From Chitinophagaceae bacterium UBA4407 (GTDB lineage: Bacteria; Bacteroidota; Bacteroidia; Chitinophagales; Chitinophagaceae), in contig DGQT01000111.1 of assembly GCA_002390845.1 (NCBI GenBank), positions 1-46,635 on the forward strand: a DNA stretch of 46,635 nt, given 5' to 3'. The notes below the pieces were generated by a model that did not search any database, was not told the origin of the DNA, and worked only from the letters and a program-made list of their open reading frames with translations. Numbering within the stretch: position 1 is the stretch's first letter; each line of letters starts with the position of its first letter. Of the stretch, positions 39,867 through 46,635 are shown in pieces. Made by a program: the position numbers and the translations under genes.

Positions 39867-40589
39867 TTAAGACATAAGTGTTTTTACTGCGAGGCCTGTA
39901 AGAATAGATGCGGTAAAACTCATGAGTGTACCAATGAGTACATATTCTGCTTCTTTTCTTACCGTATCACCTTTAAGATCGGTGAAACGAAGTATTGATT
40001 TTGCGGCTATGAGAAAACCAATGCCCTCAAGGTGGTTGGTAATTACAAAAGTGTACACGAGTATTCTTTCGAAAATCCCGATCCATTTTCCTGCTTCGGT
40101 TAGGGTTATTACAGAATGGTCGAGCCTGGATGTTATTTGATCCCTCCATTTTGATGTGGCAAAACCCAGTATAAAAGCAAGCGGGAAAATAATGAACATA
40201 TAACCGCTGATGATGATCCAGATATTTGTGTTGGTTGTTAATATTGTTAAGTGAGCCTGTAGCCATCCCGAAGGTTGATACCAGATGAGCCACAATATTA
40301 TTAATACCAGAAGGTGTAAAAACTGGTCTGCAATAAAAGCGATGGCTGTATCTTTCCTGTTGAGTTTCCACAAGTCAATGGCAAAATGTGTAGTGGCAAC
40401 AATTACGGGAATAAGCCAGAGGGTTTTATCTGGCGAGAAGATATACACCAAAGCCCCATGCAGCAGGCAATGCACATATAACACCCAGGACTTTGCCTTA
40501 AGCCTTTTTTTGTGCTGAACCATTTTTTTTGATTGCAGCGCGAAATCTGCAAGCAGGTGTGCGAATATCCATTGGTATAAAACAAGCAT
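39867..40589 (-). CDS. DUF3307 membrane protein
   Basis: A 240-residue protein with about six membrane segments. Its start, YQWIFAHLLADFALQSKKMVQHKKRLKAKSWVLYVHCLLHGALVY, is the DUF3307 signature (HLxxDFxLQ...H...H). Further features are VATTHFAIDLWKL, FIADQFLHLLVLIILWLIW and a C-terminal helix with GDTVRKEAEYVLIGTLMSFTASILTGL. The conserved His and Asp residues of the first half could bind metal. It follows the SatD gene by 12 bases on the same strand. The DUF3307/SatD pair is frequent in Bacteroidota; its function is unknown. Confidence 0.85.
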   Translation of the reverse strand: MLVLYQWIFAHLLADFALQSKKMVQHKKRLKAKSWVLYVHCLLHGALVYIFSPDKTLWLIPVIVATTHFAIDLWKLNRKDTAIAFIADQFLHLLVLIILWLIWYQPSGWLQAHLTILTTNTNIWIIISGYMFIIFPLAFILGFATSKWRDQITSRLDHSVITLTEAGKWIGIFERILVYTFVITNHLEGIGFLIAAKSILRFTDLKGDTVRKEAEYVLIGTLMSFTASILTGLAVKTLMS

Positions 40590-40601
40590 GGTATAAAAGT
40601 A

Positions 40602-41237
40602 TCAAAGTAATGTAACAGTTGATTCAAAACGCTGAATAATCCGCATATATACCGGTGCTCCTGCGGCCTGTAACCTTTGGTGTACGGAAGGTTGCGATAT
40701 ATTCAGGGTCTTTGCAATTTCGTCTTGTGTTGAATTTTGCATTAACAGGTACAATGCTTCTGCCTGTGCGGCGCTAAGCCGTTGCAGTAGAAAATTGAGC
40801 GATGCACTGTGTACCTGCCACTCAGCAGCAAAGGCTTCATTGCCTGCAGTAATGGCAATGAGTTCATTTCTTTTTTTCAGGTCATCCAGCAGAGGGCCTG
40901 ATTGCTGAAACGCGGTGCCATCTGATGTAATTACGTCTTTGCTTTCGTAGCTTATTTCCCCTGCGCCCAGGCCAAGCCGTATATGAAAATTTACTGCTAT
41001 TAAAAAGCATTGTAACTGCAGTGCCATACTTAAAGCTTGCGACCTGTTGTTTGTAAGTGTTGCCTGTAAACTATCGCCCCTGTATTGTTGAAGTTGCAGG
41101 TCGGGGAATCGTTTAGAAAAAGATGCTGAAAAACTTTCAATGCGGTCTTGAAGTTCTTTGCGCTCCGCTGTGTTCAACTTTGATGATGCGATTACATCCC
41201 CTGTTACAGCAACTGCCTTTACCATTGTTACTGCCAT
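40602..41237 (-). CDS. SatD family protein with C-terminal helix-turn-helix
   Basis: The 211 residues begin KAVAVTGDVIASSKL (an alternative ATG at 41225 gives MVKAVAV), the SatD pattern of GD(V/I)..S. A central part resembles a nucleotide-cyclase-like fold (LQQYRGDSLQATL, FHIRLGLGAGEIS). The C-terminus is a DNA-binding helix-turn-helix (about 168-190: TQDEIAKTLNISQPSVHQRLQAAG). It is the first gene of the SatD-DUF3307 operon. Three 20-bp palindromes lie just upstream, the nearest overlapping the -7 box, so autoregulation by this protein is an attractive inference. Confidence 0.82.
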   Translation of the reverse strand: MAVTMVKAVAVTGDVIASSKLNTAERKELQDRIESFSASFSKRFPDLQLQQYRGDSLQATLTNNRSQALSMALQLQCFLIAVNFHIRLGLGAGEISYESKDVITSDGTAFQQSGPLLDDLKKRNELIAITAGNEAFAAEWQVHSASLNFLLQRLSAAQAEALYLLMQNSTQDEIAKTLNISQPSVHQRLQAAGAPVYMRIIQRFESTVTLL

Positions 41238-41251
41238 AAGATTTATTTGTG

Positions 41252-41259
41252 CAAATATA
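41252..41259 (-). promoter_or_regulatory. -7 box of the satD operon
   Basis: Minus strand 41259-41252 reads TATATTTG, an exact TAnnTTTG, 14 bases before the 41237 ATG and overlapping the first operator palindrome by four bases. Confidence 0.65.
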
Positions 41260-41333
41260 GTACTAAAGAACTATAAGTTTAATTTATAGTGTTTAAGTAC
41301 TATAATGTATAAATATAGTATCCATATACTATA
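41256..41333. promoter_or_regulatory. Array of three 20-bp palindromic operators upstream of satD
   Basis: TATAGT-N8-ACTATA occurs three times at 41256-41275, 41285-41304 and 41314-41333, each separated by 9 bases, giving a strict 29-bp period. The third unit extends to 7-bp arms (TATAGTA/TACTATA). Spacer sequences differ, so the half-sites are what is conserved. The array covers the satD promoter region only, because the convergent-side neighbour ends with its own terminator at 41445-41470. Confidence 0.85.
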
Positions 41334-41444
41334 AAGATAATTTGCTGAAATTACATCAATTTGTGTACTGGCTAAGAAAATTGATTTTGATAATGGCAAT
41401 GTTTTACATGGTTATGTAAACGCCGTAAATCAATGCTTAAAATA

Positions 41445-41470
41445 AAAAGGAACCTTTTAAGGCTCCTTTT
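41445..41470 (-). terminator. Terminator after the 41493 DUF2911 gene
   Basis: AAAAGGA-a-CCTT (41445-41456), loop TT, AAGG-c-TCCTTTT (41459-41470): an 11-bp hairpin with one mismatch, followed on the minus strand by TTATTTT. Confidence 0.7.
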
Positions 41471-41492
41471 ATAAAAATAAAACTGAGATTAT

Positions 41493-42023
41493 TTATTGTA
41501 CATTAAAATCAACTTCAAGATCGCCCCACATAAGGCTTACCTTACCCGCCTTGCTAATGGTGTATGTTAATCTTTCCATTGCCATTGAAGATTTACCCGC
41601 TTTTACCTTAACCTGTAAAGCATCCTGGGCCTTATTCTTTTCATAATCGAATGCGCCCCAGGTCTTCCATGTTTTATTAAAGATCAGGGTCCACTCATCA
41701 CCATTTGCAATAGTAAAGAATGCATATTTACCGGCAGGTAAAGTCTGGCCTTCTACTTTCACATCTTTACTTACTTCAAACACGGTGGCTTCGTTGGCTC
41801 CTGTACGCCAAATCTGTCCTTGCATAGGCTCAATATCTTTACCAATAGTTCTTCCTTTTAAAGCAGGCTGGCTGTAATCGATTGTAACAGTTGCTCCGCT
41901 GGCAAGTGTTTCACTAACTTTTGCCGGGGGGCTCGGCCTTTTTGATTTGTCGTTCTGTGCACAGGCGCTGAAATTTATCAGCAATACTGCAGCAATTGCT
42001 GCAAGCGATAAGAAATTTTTCAT
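41493..42023 (-). CDS. DUF2911 lipoprotein-like protein, single domain
   Basis: A 176-residue protein with a signal (MKNFLSLAAIAAVLLINFSAC, lipobox-like FSAC). DUF2911 motifs are VTIDYSQPALKGRTIGKDIEPMQGQIWRTGANEATVFEVSKDVKVEGQTLPAGKYAFFTIANGDEWTLIFNKTWKTWGAFDY. The IDYSQP...GR.I...WRTGANEAT...LPAGKY core is clear. The family is widespread in Bacteroidota and of unknown function, probably periplasmic. It lies divergent from a second, longer DUF2911 gene (42326), with repeat element s between them, and ends in its own terminator. Confidence 0.88.
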   Translation of the reverse strand: MKNFLSLAAIAAVLLINFSACAQNDKSKRPSPPAKVSETLASGATVTIDYSQPALKGRTIGKDIEPMQGQIWRTGANEATVFEVSKDVKVEGQTLPAGKYAFFTIANGDEWTLIFNKTWKTWGAFDYEKNKAQDALQVKVKAGKSSMAMERLTYTISKAGKVSLMWGDLEVDFNVQ

Positions 42024-42084
42024 AAATGTATTTTTTTCGTTAACGAAGTTGTGTATAAAATGGTTGTGAAAAAAATTTATTGAT

Positions 42085-42262
42085 ACAGGCGCTTGTTAAT
42101 ATTGGCATCGCCGGTTGTGTCACTCACTTCAGGGTTCTGGTTTTATGGCAGCAATGCGGACATTATAAAGATATGCAACTGTAAAGTTGACTGCATATTG
42201 CCGACCAAAGAACCAAACGTACAAGTGAGTGACACAACAGGAGCTTAATATTAGCAATACTG
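42085..42262. repeat. Inverted-arm intergenic element s (complete, variant core)
   Basis: Left core GTTGTGTCACTCACTTCAGG (42114-42133) preceded by TTGGCATCGCCG. Right core GTACAAGTGAGTGACACAAC (42219-42238) followed by AGGAGCTTAATATTAGC. The first 16 core positions pair. Confidence 0.88.
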
Positions 42263-42295
42263 CTAAGTTGCAAATCATATGAAATTTCATTCTCT

Positions 42296-42303
42296 TATAT
42301 TTG
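42296..42303 (+). promoter_or_regulatory. -7 box of the 42326 DUF2911 gene
   Basis: TATATTTG matches TAnnTTTG, 22 bases before ATG 42326 (13 before the alternative ATG 42317). Confidence 0.6.
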
Positions 42304-42325
42304 CTGCTCAAAAAAAATGTTCGCC

Positions 42326-43162
42326 ATGAAGAGAAAAATAACACTCGCTGTAATGCTTTGTGCATTTGCATTTTGTTCTTTCGCACAGGAACTTACCACA
42401 CCGCAGCCTTCGCCAACACAGGAGGTAAAACAAAACTTTGGTCTTTCTAAAATTGAACTGTCTTACTCACGGCCCGGCATGAAAGGGCGCACCATTTTTG
42501 GTGACCTTGTTCCTTATGGTAAAGTATGGCGCACTGGTGCCAACCAGGCCACTACGCTTACTTTTGGAGACGAAGTAATGATTGGCGGAACAAAAATACC
42601 CGCAGGTAAATATGGTTTGTTAACCATACCAGATGCTTATGAATGGACTATTATTATTACCAGGCAAACCGATGTTACCAGCCCTGCAGCTTACAAACAA
42701 GACCAGGATGTGGTTCGTGTAAAAGCTAAACCGGTTGATCTTGGTTTTCCCGTAGAATCTTTTACCATTATGTTTGGCAATGTAACCGCAACAAGTTGCG
42801 ACCTGCAGATTATTTGGGATAATACTGTAGTTGTTTTACCCATTACAACAGATGTTGACACCAAAATAGCGGCACAGATTAAAGCCCTGATGGAAAATGA
42901 TAACCGCCCTTATTTTGCTGCGGCAATGTATTATATTGAAAACGGAAAGGATTTGAACCAGGCCGTAGCATGGCTGGATAAAGCAACTGCCCAAACACCC
43001 GAAGGTTTCTGGATCTATTATCAGAAAGCAAGGGCGCTTGCAAAACTTGGCAAAAAGCAGGATGCGCTGGCTGCTTCCAACAAATCTGTTGAGCTTGCAA
43101 AAGCTGCAAAGAATGATGATTATGTGGCGCTTAACATGAAGCTGCAGGCAACACTTAAGTAA
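42326..43162 (+). CDS. DUF2911 protein with a C-terminal TPR-like region
   Basis: Start chosen at ATG 42326 (MKRKITLAVMLCAFAFCSFAQE), a standard signal peptide; ATG 42317 would add three residues. The 278-residue protein has a DUF2911 domain (about 22-165): KIELSYSRPGMKGRTIFGDLVPYGKVWRTGANQATTLTFGDEVMIGGTKIPAGKYGLLTIPDAYEWTIII. About 195-270 look like two TPR-type helical hairpins (AAMYYIENGKDLNQAVAWLDKATAQTPEGFWIYYQKARALAKLGKKQDALAASNKSVELAK). It is a paralogue of the divergent 41493 gene and probably periplasmic. A strong terminator follows. Confidence 0.87.
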   Translation: MKRKITLAVMLCAFAFCSFAQELTTPQPSPTQEVKQNFGLSKIELSYSRPGMKGRTIFGDLVPYGKVWRTGANQATTLTFGDEVMIGGTKIPAGKYGLLTIPDAYEWTIIITRQTDVTSPAAYKQDQDVVRVKAKPVDLGFPVESFTIMFGNVTATSCDLQIIWDNTVVVLPITTDVDTKIAAQIKALMENDNRPYFAAAMYYIENGKDLNQAVAWLDKATAQTPEGFWIYYQKARALAKLGKKQDALAASNKSVELAKAAKNDDYVALNMKLQATLK

Positions 43163-43177
43163 GAAAATATTTTTATA

Positions 43178-43225
43178 AAAAAAAGGGATGCAGCTTTTTA
43201 GCGCCAGCATCCCTTTTTTATTTTT
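43178..43225 (+). terminator. Terminator after the 42326 gene
   Basis: AAAAGGGATGC (43181-43191) and GCATCCCTTTT (43207-43217) form an 11-bp stem with a 15-base loop and further A/T pairs, followed by TTATTTTTC. Confidence 0.85.
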
Positions 43226-43286
43226 CAATTCATGAAAATACCAAGAAACATAGATTTAGCATTTATGTTACCAGCTTCGGTTTTTT

Positions 43287-43504
43287 ATAGCATCGCCTGT
43301 TGTGTCACTCACTTGTACGTTCGGACTATTATTGAGCTTTACAGAAGCGAAGGCTTTAACCGCGGATCCGGAGAGCCGCAGAGACAATTTTAAAATTACT
43401 TAGCACCTGCCAGGTTCTGCGGTATGTATTTTTATTCAGAAATGTTCCGAACGTACACGAGTGCGACGCAACAAAAGCTTCATAGAATAACAAAAGCGGG
43501 CTCA
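43287..43504. repeat. Inverted-arm element t with mismatched arm types
   Basis: Left arm is the variant (GTTGTGTCACTCACTTGTAC, 43299-43318), right arm the main type (GTACACGAGTGCGACGCAAC, 43453-43472), followed by AAAAGCTTCATAGAATAAC and GCGGGCTC (43496-43503). CGTTCGGA (43318-43325) also pairs with TCCGAACG (43446-43453). The interior (43326-43445) has TATTGAGCTTTACAGAAGCGAA. Confidence 0.85.
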
Positions 43505-43515
43505 AAAAAATTGTA

Positions 43516-44769
43516 TTATTTATACAACACTTGCACCGTTTCTCTGTCTTGCTGTTTTAATACAATTTCTTTTGTGCTAACCATTTTTTCGAGGAGTTCA
43601 TTATTAAAATGGCGGATGGTTAAAAGGCTTAACCCTTTTTCTACCTGTACATCAAAAATGCTGCTGGCTTCGGCGGCAAGCTGGTCAATTTTATCGCTTT
43701 TGTCATCGAGGCAAATTTGCAGACTGATAGCGCCTGTTTGTATAAGATTTGGTTTAATTTTTACGTGTGCAAATATTTCGTAGAGGCGGCTCATGGGCTT
43801 TTCACCAACAAAAGAAAAGTCCTGACTGTGCAGGTGCATCAATGCCTGGTTTTGTTTGATGATAACGATTGGGGGCAGATTTTTCACCTGCTTTTTGTAA
43901 ATGGTTGTACCAGCCAAAGACGCATCGAGAAAACATTTTACGTGCAGCGGAATACCCTTGTTCTGTAAGGGTTTTATGGTTTTTGGGTGAATAACCTGTG
44001 CACCGTAATAAGCCATTTCAATTACTTCATCGAAGCTTAGTTCACTGATGAGTTGAGCATCGGGAAACTGTTTGGGGTCTGCGCTCATTACGCCTTCAAC
44101 ATCTTTCCAAATGGTAAGGCTTTCGGCATTTAACAGGTTGGCAAAAATGGCTGCAGTAAAATCACTTCCTTCGCGGCCAAGGGTAGTGCTTTCGTTTTCA
44201 TCAGTAGCGCCAATGAACCCTTGCGTAATAAAGATATTTTCAATTTCAAAAGTAAGCTCATTCGCCTTTTGTACGGTATAATCCCAGTCAATGCTAGCAT
44301 CGCGAAAATTATCATCGGTTCTTATAATGTCGCGTACATCGAGCCATTTATTGGCGATACCCATTTCATTTAGGTAGTGGCTGATGATACAGGTGCTTAG
44401 CAGTTCGCCTGCACAAACTACCTGGTCGTAATAATAATCATATTCGCGAACCGGTTTATCGTGCAGCAGCCATTCTACTTCTGTAAAAAAATCGTTCAAT
44501 TGCGCCAGGCATTTGTTGAAGTGAGTAACCAATATGTATTTGGCCGTAGTAATATGCTGTTTTTTTATTCCTTCAAACAGTTGAAGTGCCTCATCTTTAT
44601 TGCCCGCAAAAAACGCTTCAGTTACTTTTTCAAGTGCGTTTGTTGTTTTGCCCATGGCTGATATAATGATCATCAATTGCTCGCCCTCAAAACCATCCAA
44701 CAGATTCTTTAAATTTTGAATCCTTTCTATACTGCTTACACTTGCGCCACCGAATTTGAATACTTTCAT
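43516..44769 (-). CDS. lysC: Aspartate kinase
   Basis: Phosphorylates aspartate, the first step to lysine, diaminopimelate, threonine and methionine. The 417-residue monofunctional protein opens MKVFKFGGASVSSIERIQNL (KFGGxS kinase motif). It has TQGFIGATDENESTTLGREGSDFTAAIFANLLNAESLTIWKDVEGVMSADP (catalytic and nucleotide-binding), then LSFDEVIEMAYYGAQVIHPKTIKPL. ACT-like regulatory regions fill the last 130 residues (LLTIRHF). The genes of the pathway are scattered; lysA is at the other end of the window. It is divergent from fbp with 109 bases between. Confidence 0.93.
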   Translation of the reverse strand: MKVFKFGGASVSSIERIQNLKNLLDGFEGEQLMIIISAMGKTTNALEKVTEAFFAGNKDEALQLFEGIKKQHITTAKYILVTHFNKCLAQLNDFFTEVEWLLHDKPVREYDYYYDQVVCAGELLSTCIISHYLNEMGIANKWLDVRDIIRTDDNFRDASIDWDYTVQKANELTFEIENIFITQGFIGATDENESTTLGREGSDFTAAIFANLLNAESLTIWKDVEGVMSADPKQFPDAQLISELSFDEVIEMAYYGAQVIHPKTIKPLQNKGIPLHVKCFLDASLAGTTIYKKQVKNLPPIVIIKQNQALMHLHSQDFSFVGEKPMSRLYEIFAHVKIKPNLIQTGAISLQICLDDKSDKIDQLAAEASSIFDVQVEKGLSLLTIRHFNNELLEKMVSTKEIVLKQQDRETVQVLYK

Positions 44770-44854
44770 AAAATTCTTTTGAAACCTTTTAAATTTTAGA
44801 CAGAGTTGTTGAACAAAGATAGGGCGAATGAAATCTCAAAGTTTTCTATAAAGT

Positions 44855-44862
44855 TACTTTTG
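44855..44862 (+). promoter_or_regulatory. -7 box of fbp
   Basis: TACTTTTG fits TAnnTTTG and lies 16 bases before the ATG at 44879. Confidence 0.6.
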
Positions 44863-44878
44863 CGCCAAACGATGCAAT

Positions 44879-45886
44879 ATGAATATCAACCGAAAAGTAT
44901 TAACGCTCGATGAGTTTACCATTCAGCAATATCGTAACATCCCAAACGCTACAGGTGAACTAAGTAGTTTGCTTCGGGATATTGGTCTTGCTGCCAAACG
45001 GGTAAATGTTGAAGTGAATAAAGCCGGGCTGGTAGATATTCTCGGCGACGCCGGCACTACCAACGTGCAGGGAGAAGATGTAAAAAAACTCGACGTATTT
45101 GCCAATAAACAATTTATGGGTGTAATGAAACATGGCATCAGCTGTGCAGGCATTGCCAGTGAAGAGATGGATGATGTGGTAATATTCGATGATGAAATAA
45201 GTAATAACAGCAAATACGTTGTGGCATTCGATCCTGTTGATGGCAGTAATAATATAGATGTAAACATTTCAATTGGTACAATATTCGGCGTGTTTAAACG
45301 CAAAAGCGAAATTGGCAAGCCTTGCACAAAAGAAGATTTTTTACAGTCAGGTATTAACCAGGTGGCAGCGGGTTATGTAATTTATGGTTCTTCAACCATG
45401 TTGGTTTATGCTACACGGCGTGGCGTAAATGGTTTTACACTCGATCCTTCCATCGGTGAATTTTGTTTAAGCCATCCCGATATGAAATGTCCTGAACATG
45501 GAAAAATATATTCTGTAAATCATGGCAACTTTTTTCAGTACGATGAGTTTGTACGCAAGTACATAACCGAATGCCAGCACAAAACAAAAGAGAACGGCGG
45601 CCCTTACTCGCAACGTTATTTTGGAAGCATGGTTGCGGATCTTCACCGCAACCTTATTAAAGGCGGCATCTTCATGTATCCCACCACTGCCGATAACCGA
45701 AATGGCAAGCTGCGACTGCAATACGAGTGCAACCCGTTCGCGTTTATTATTGAAGTTGCCGGTGGAAAAGCAACCAATGGAACAGAGCGTATTCTCGACA
45801 TTCAACCAACAGAACTACACCAGCGAACACCTTTATTTATTGGTAGTATTGCTATGATTGAAGAGTTAGAAAGTTTTAAAAAATAG
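44879..45886 (+). CDS. fbp: Fructose-1,6-bisphosphatase class I
   Basis: Gluconeogenic enzyme hydrolysing fructose 1,6-bisphosphate to fructose 6-phosphate. In the 335 residues I see the metal-binding ASEEMDD (about 97-103) and VAFDPVDGSNNIDVNISIGTIFGVF, YVIYGSSTMLVYATRRGVNGFTLDP, YFGSMVADLHRNLIKGGIFMYP and LRLQYECNPFAFIIEVAGGKATNG. All match the class I family, and the length is standard. Promoter box and terminator are tight around it, so it is probably monocistronic. Confidence 0.97.
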   Translation: MNINRKVLTLDEFTIQQYRNIPNATGELSSLLRDIGLAAKRVNVEVNKAGLVDILGDAGTTNVQGEDVKKLDVFANKQFMGVMKHGISCAGIASEEMDDVVIFDDEISNNSKYVVAFDPVDGSNNIDVNISIGTIFGVFKRKSEIGKPCTKEDFLQSGINQVAAGYVIYGSSTMLVYATRRGVNGFTLDPSIGEFCLSHPDMKCPEHGKIYSVNHGNFFQYDEFVRKYITECQHKTKENGGPYSQRYFGSMVADLHRNLIKGGIFMYPTTADNRNGKLRLQYECNPFAFIIEVAGGKATNGTERILDIQPTELHQRTPLFIGSIAMIEELESFKK

Positions 45887-45907
45887 TTTACACATGAGGG
45901 GAGTTTT

Positions 45908-45946
45908 AAAATCCGTTTGCTTTTTTAGCAGCGGATTTTTTTTATG
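45908..45946 (+). terminator. Terminator after fbp
   Basis: AAAATCCG (45908-45915) pairs with CGGATTTT (45932-45939), with an inner TGCT/AGCA stem, followed by a T8 run. Confidence 0.85.
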
Positions 45947-45960
45947 TTACAAGTGGTGAG

Positions 45961-46020
45961 CTGAGCCGAACCAAAGTATTTCATGGCATCGCCGGTTGTG
46001 TCACTCCCTTGTACGTTTGG
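45961..46020 (+). repeat. Solo left arm u (variant core)
   Basis: CTGAGCCGAACC, then TTTCATGGCATCGCCG and core GTTGTGTCACTCCCTTGTAC (45995-46014), one base off the variant consensus. Confidence 0.85.
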
Positions 46021-46118
46021 AATTCTTTTGGACACCTATTGCGAATAAGGTGAAAGTGAAATATATAGAGCTTGAACGAGTTTCAAAACTATCTTTAACC
46101 CAAAAAAATAATAGTCTA

Positions 46119-46472
46119 ATGTTAATACCTCTGATTAAAGGAACAAAAGAGATAATAATTGGATATGAAGAATCGTATTTAAAATGCCCATCTTGTGAAG
46201 TAGATACGCTTCATGAAATCCACATAATTAGTAAGTATTTCCATGTATATGGTATTCCGTTTTGTCCGACTGGAAAAGAAGCACACACAGTTTGTAATAA
46301 ATGCGGATTAAGGAGATATAATATACCTCTTGAAAAAAACTTCTTTCCAAACTATGATAATTTAAAGTCAAGATATAAACATCCGTGGTACACGTATGCC
46401 ATAATGACCTTTGGTATCTTAATCATACTGCTTCCTATATACTTTGAAATATTAAGGGCACCGGATAAGTAA
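46119..46472 (+). CDS. Zinc-ribbon protein with a C-terminal membrane helix
   Basis: A longer open frame runs back to 45996 through arm u, but that part is repeat sequence; ATG 46119 starts MLIPLIKGTKEIIIGYEE and is more likely. The 117 residues contain two CxxC knuckles (LKCPSCEVDTLH about 22-33, TVCNKCGLR about 60-68), as in zinc-ribbon domains, and one hydrophobic helix near the C-terminus (YAIMTFGILIILLPIYFEIL, about 92-111). The product would be tail-anchored with the ribbon in the cytosol. I recognise no named family. The base composition is more AT-rich than the neighbours, and arms u and v lie on both sides. Confidence 0.65.
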   Translation: MLIPLIKGTKEIIIGYEESYLKCPSCEVDTLHEIHIISKYFHVYGIPFCPTGKEAHTVCNKCGLRRYNIPLEKNFFPNYDNLKSRYKHPWYTYAIMTFGILIILLPIYFEILRAPDK

Positions 46473-46560
46473 ATAGAAATATGTATATAAAAATTTTTGA
46501 TCATTGTCTTTCCCAGAAAATTATTACTCTAAACGTACGCGACATGCCGTCGCCTTAATT

Positions 46561-46628
46561 TTCGCTTTGCTCAATAAATCAATGTCAGCTGAAGTGTGCG
46601 ACGCAACAGTCGATGATCACTACTGTCC
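46561..46628 (-). repeat. Solo right arm v
   Basis: Core AAGTGTGCGACGCAAC (46592-46607), followed by AGTCGATGATCAC. The inner flank TTCGCTTTGCTCAATAAA (46561-46578) matches that of arm i. Confidence 0.8.
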
Positions 46629-46635
46629 CGTTAAG

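Noticed and set aside
41256..41333. Iteron-type replication origin
   Set aside because: The units are palindromes overlapping a promoter box, only three in number, with no DnaA boxes or rep gene; an operator array fits better.
44770..44878. Lysine riboswitch upstream of aspartate kinase
   Set aside because: The 109-bp space is too short and shows no conserved stem set; it is filled by the fbp promoter.
45996..46118. N-terminal extension of the zinc-ribbon ORF
   Set aside because: The first 41 codons are read from repeat arm u and its flank; ATG 46119 is the likelier start.
1348..46628. CRISPR array
   Set aside because: Repeats are palindromic, spaced by whole genes, in alternating orientation, and there are no spacer-sized regular intervals or cas genes.

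Overview
The window looks like a chromosome segment of a Bacteroidota bacterium, most likely of the Chitinophagaceae. The evidence is the gene families (two DUF2911 proteins, PepSY-like secreted proteins, a SatD/DUF3307 pair, a CBM20-bearing DPE2-type 4-alpha-glucanotransferase, DUF4919), the many lipoprotein and secretion signals, and repeated TAnnTTTG promoter boxes (the Bacteroidota -7 element). There is no phage, IS transposase, CRISPR array, tRNA or rRNA. Most genes are housekeeping.

Layout. 1-4715: end of grpE, dnaJ, an isolated atpG, scpB, lysA. 4893-7339: a two-gene ATPase/Toprim module (defence-like) followed by an MlaF-type ABC ATPase. 7537-13740: Lhr-like helicase, a lipoprotein of the formylglycine-generating-enzyme family, a PepSY-like protein and a sulfite/nitrite-reductase-like half-domain protein. 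14382-19407: a GH75-like enzyme, a Tat-exported sugar isomerase-like protein, and a small-ORF/DUF481/(DJ-1::hydrolase) operon facing an HxlR regulator with a clear operator. 19758-23134: GH19 lysin-like protein, DUF4231 membrane protein, secreted esterase. 23500-26143: two tandem eukaryote-type pyruvoyl-tetrahydropterin synthases, folE, fabD. 26202-34635: two hypotheticals, the glucanotransferase, sucA, rpsT. 34919-37530: LysE exporter, a DUF2892-rhodanese-OsmC operon in which osmC carries an in-frame TGA, and a PepSY-like lipoprotein. 37531-41345: a decayed SRPBCC gene, a small membrane-peptide ORF, pdxJ, and the DUF3307/SatD pair under an array of three palindromic operators. 41493-46472: two DUF2911 proteins, aspartate kinase, fructose-bisphosphatase and a zinc-ribbon membrane protein.

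The most striking feature is not a gene. Nearly every intergenic space holds one or two arms of an inverted-repeat family whose core is GTTGCGTCGCACACTTGTAC or the variant GTTGTGTCACTCACTTGTAC. I count about 29 arms, as complete elements (left arm, variable interior, right arm) or as solo arms between genes. In the complete elements the arms mostly vary together so that pairing is kept, and successive arms almost always alternate in orientation. No transposase is linked to them here. They look like a non-autonomous palindromic element family (MITE/REP-like) or a structured intergenic signal, and I regard them as the best candidate for an undescribed system in the window.
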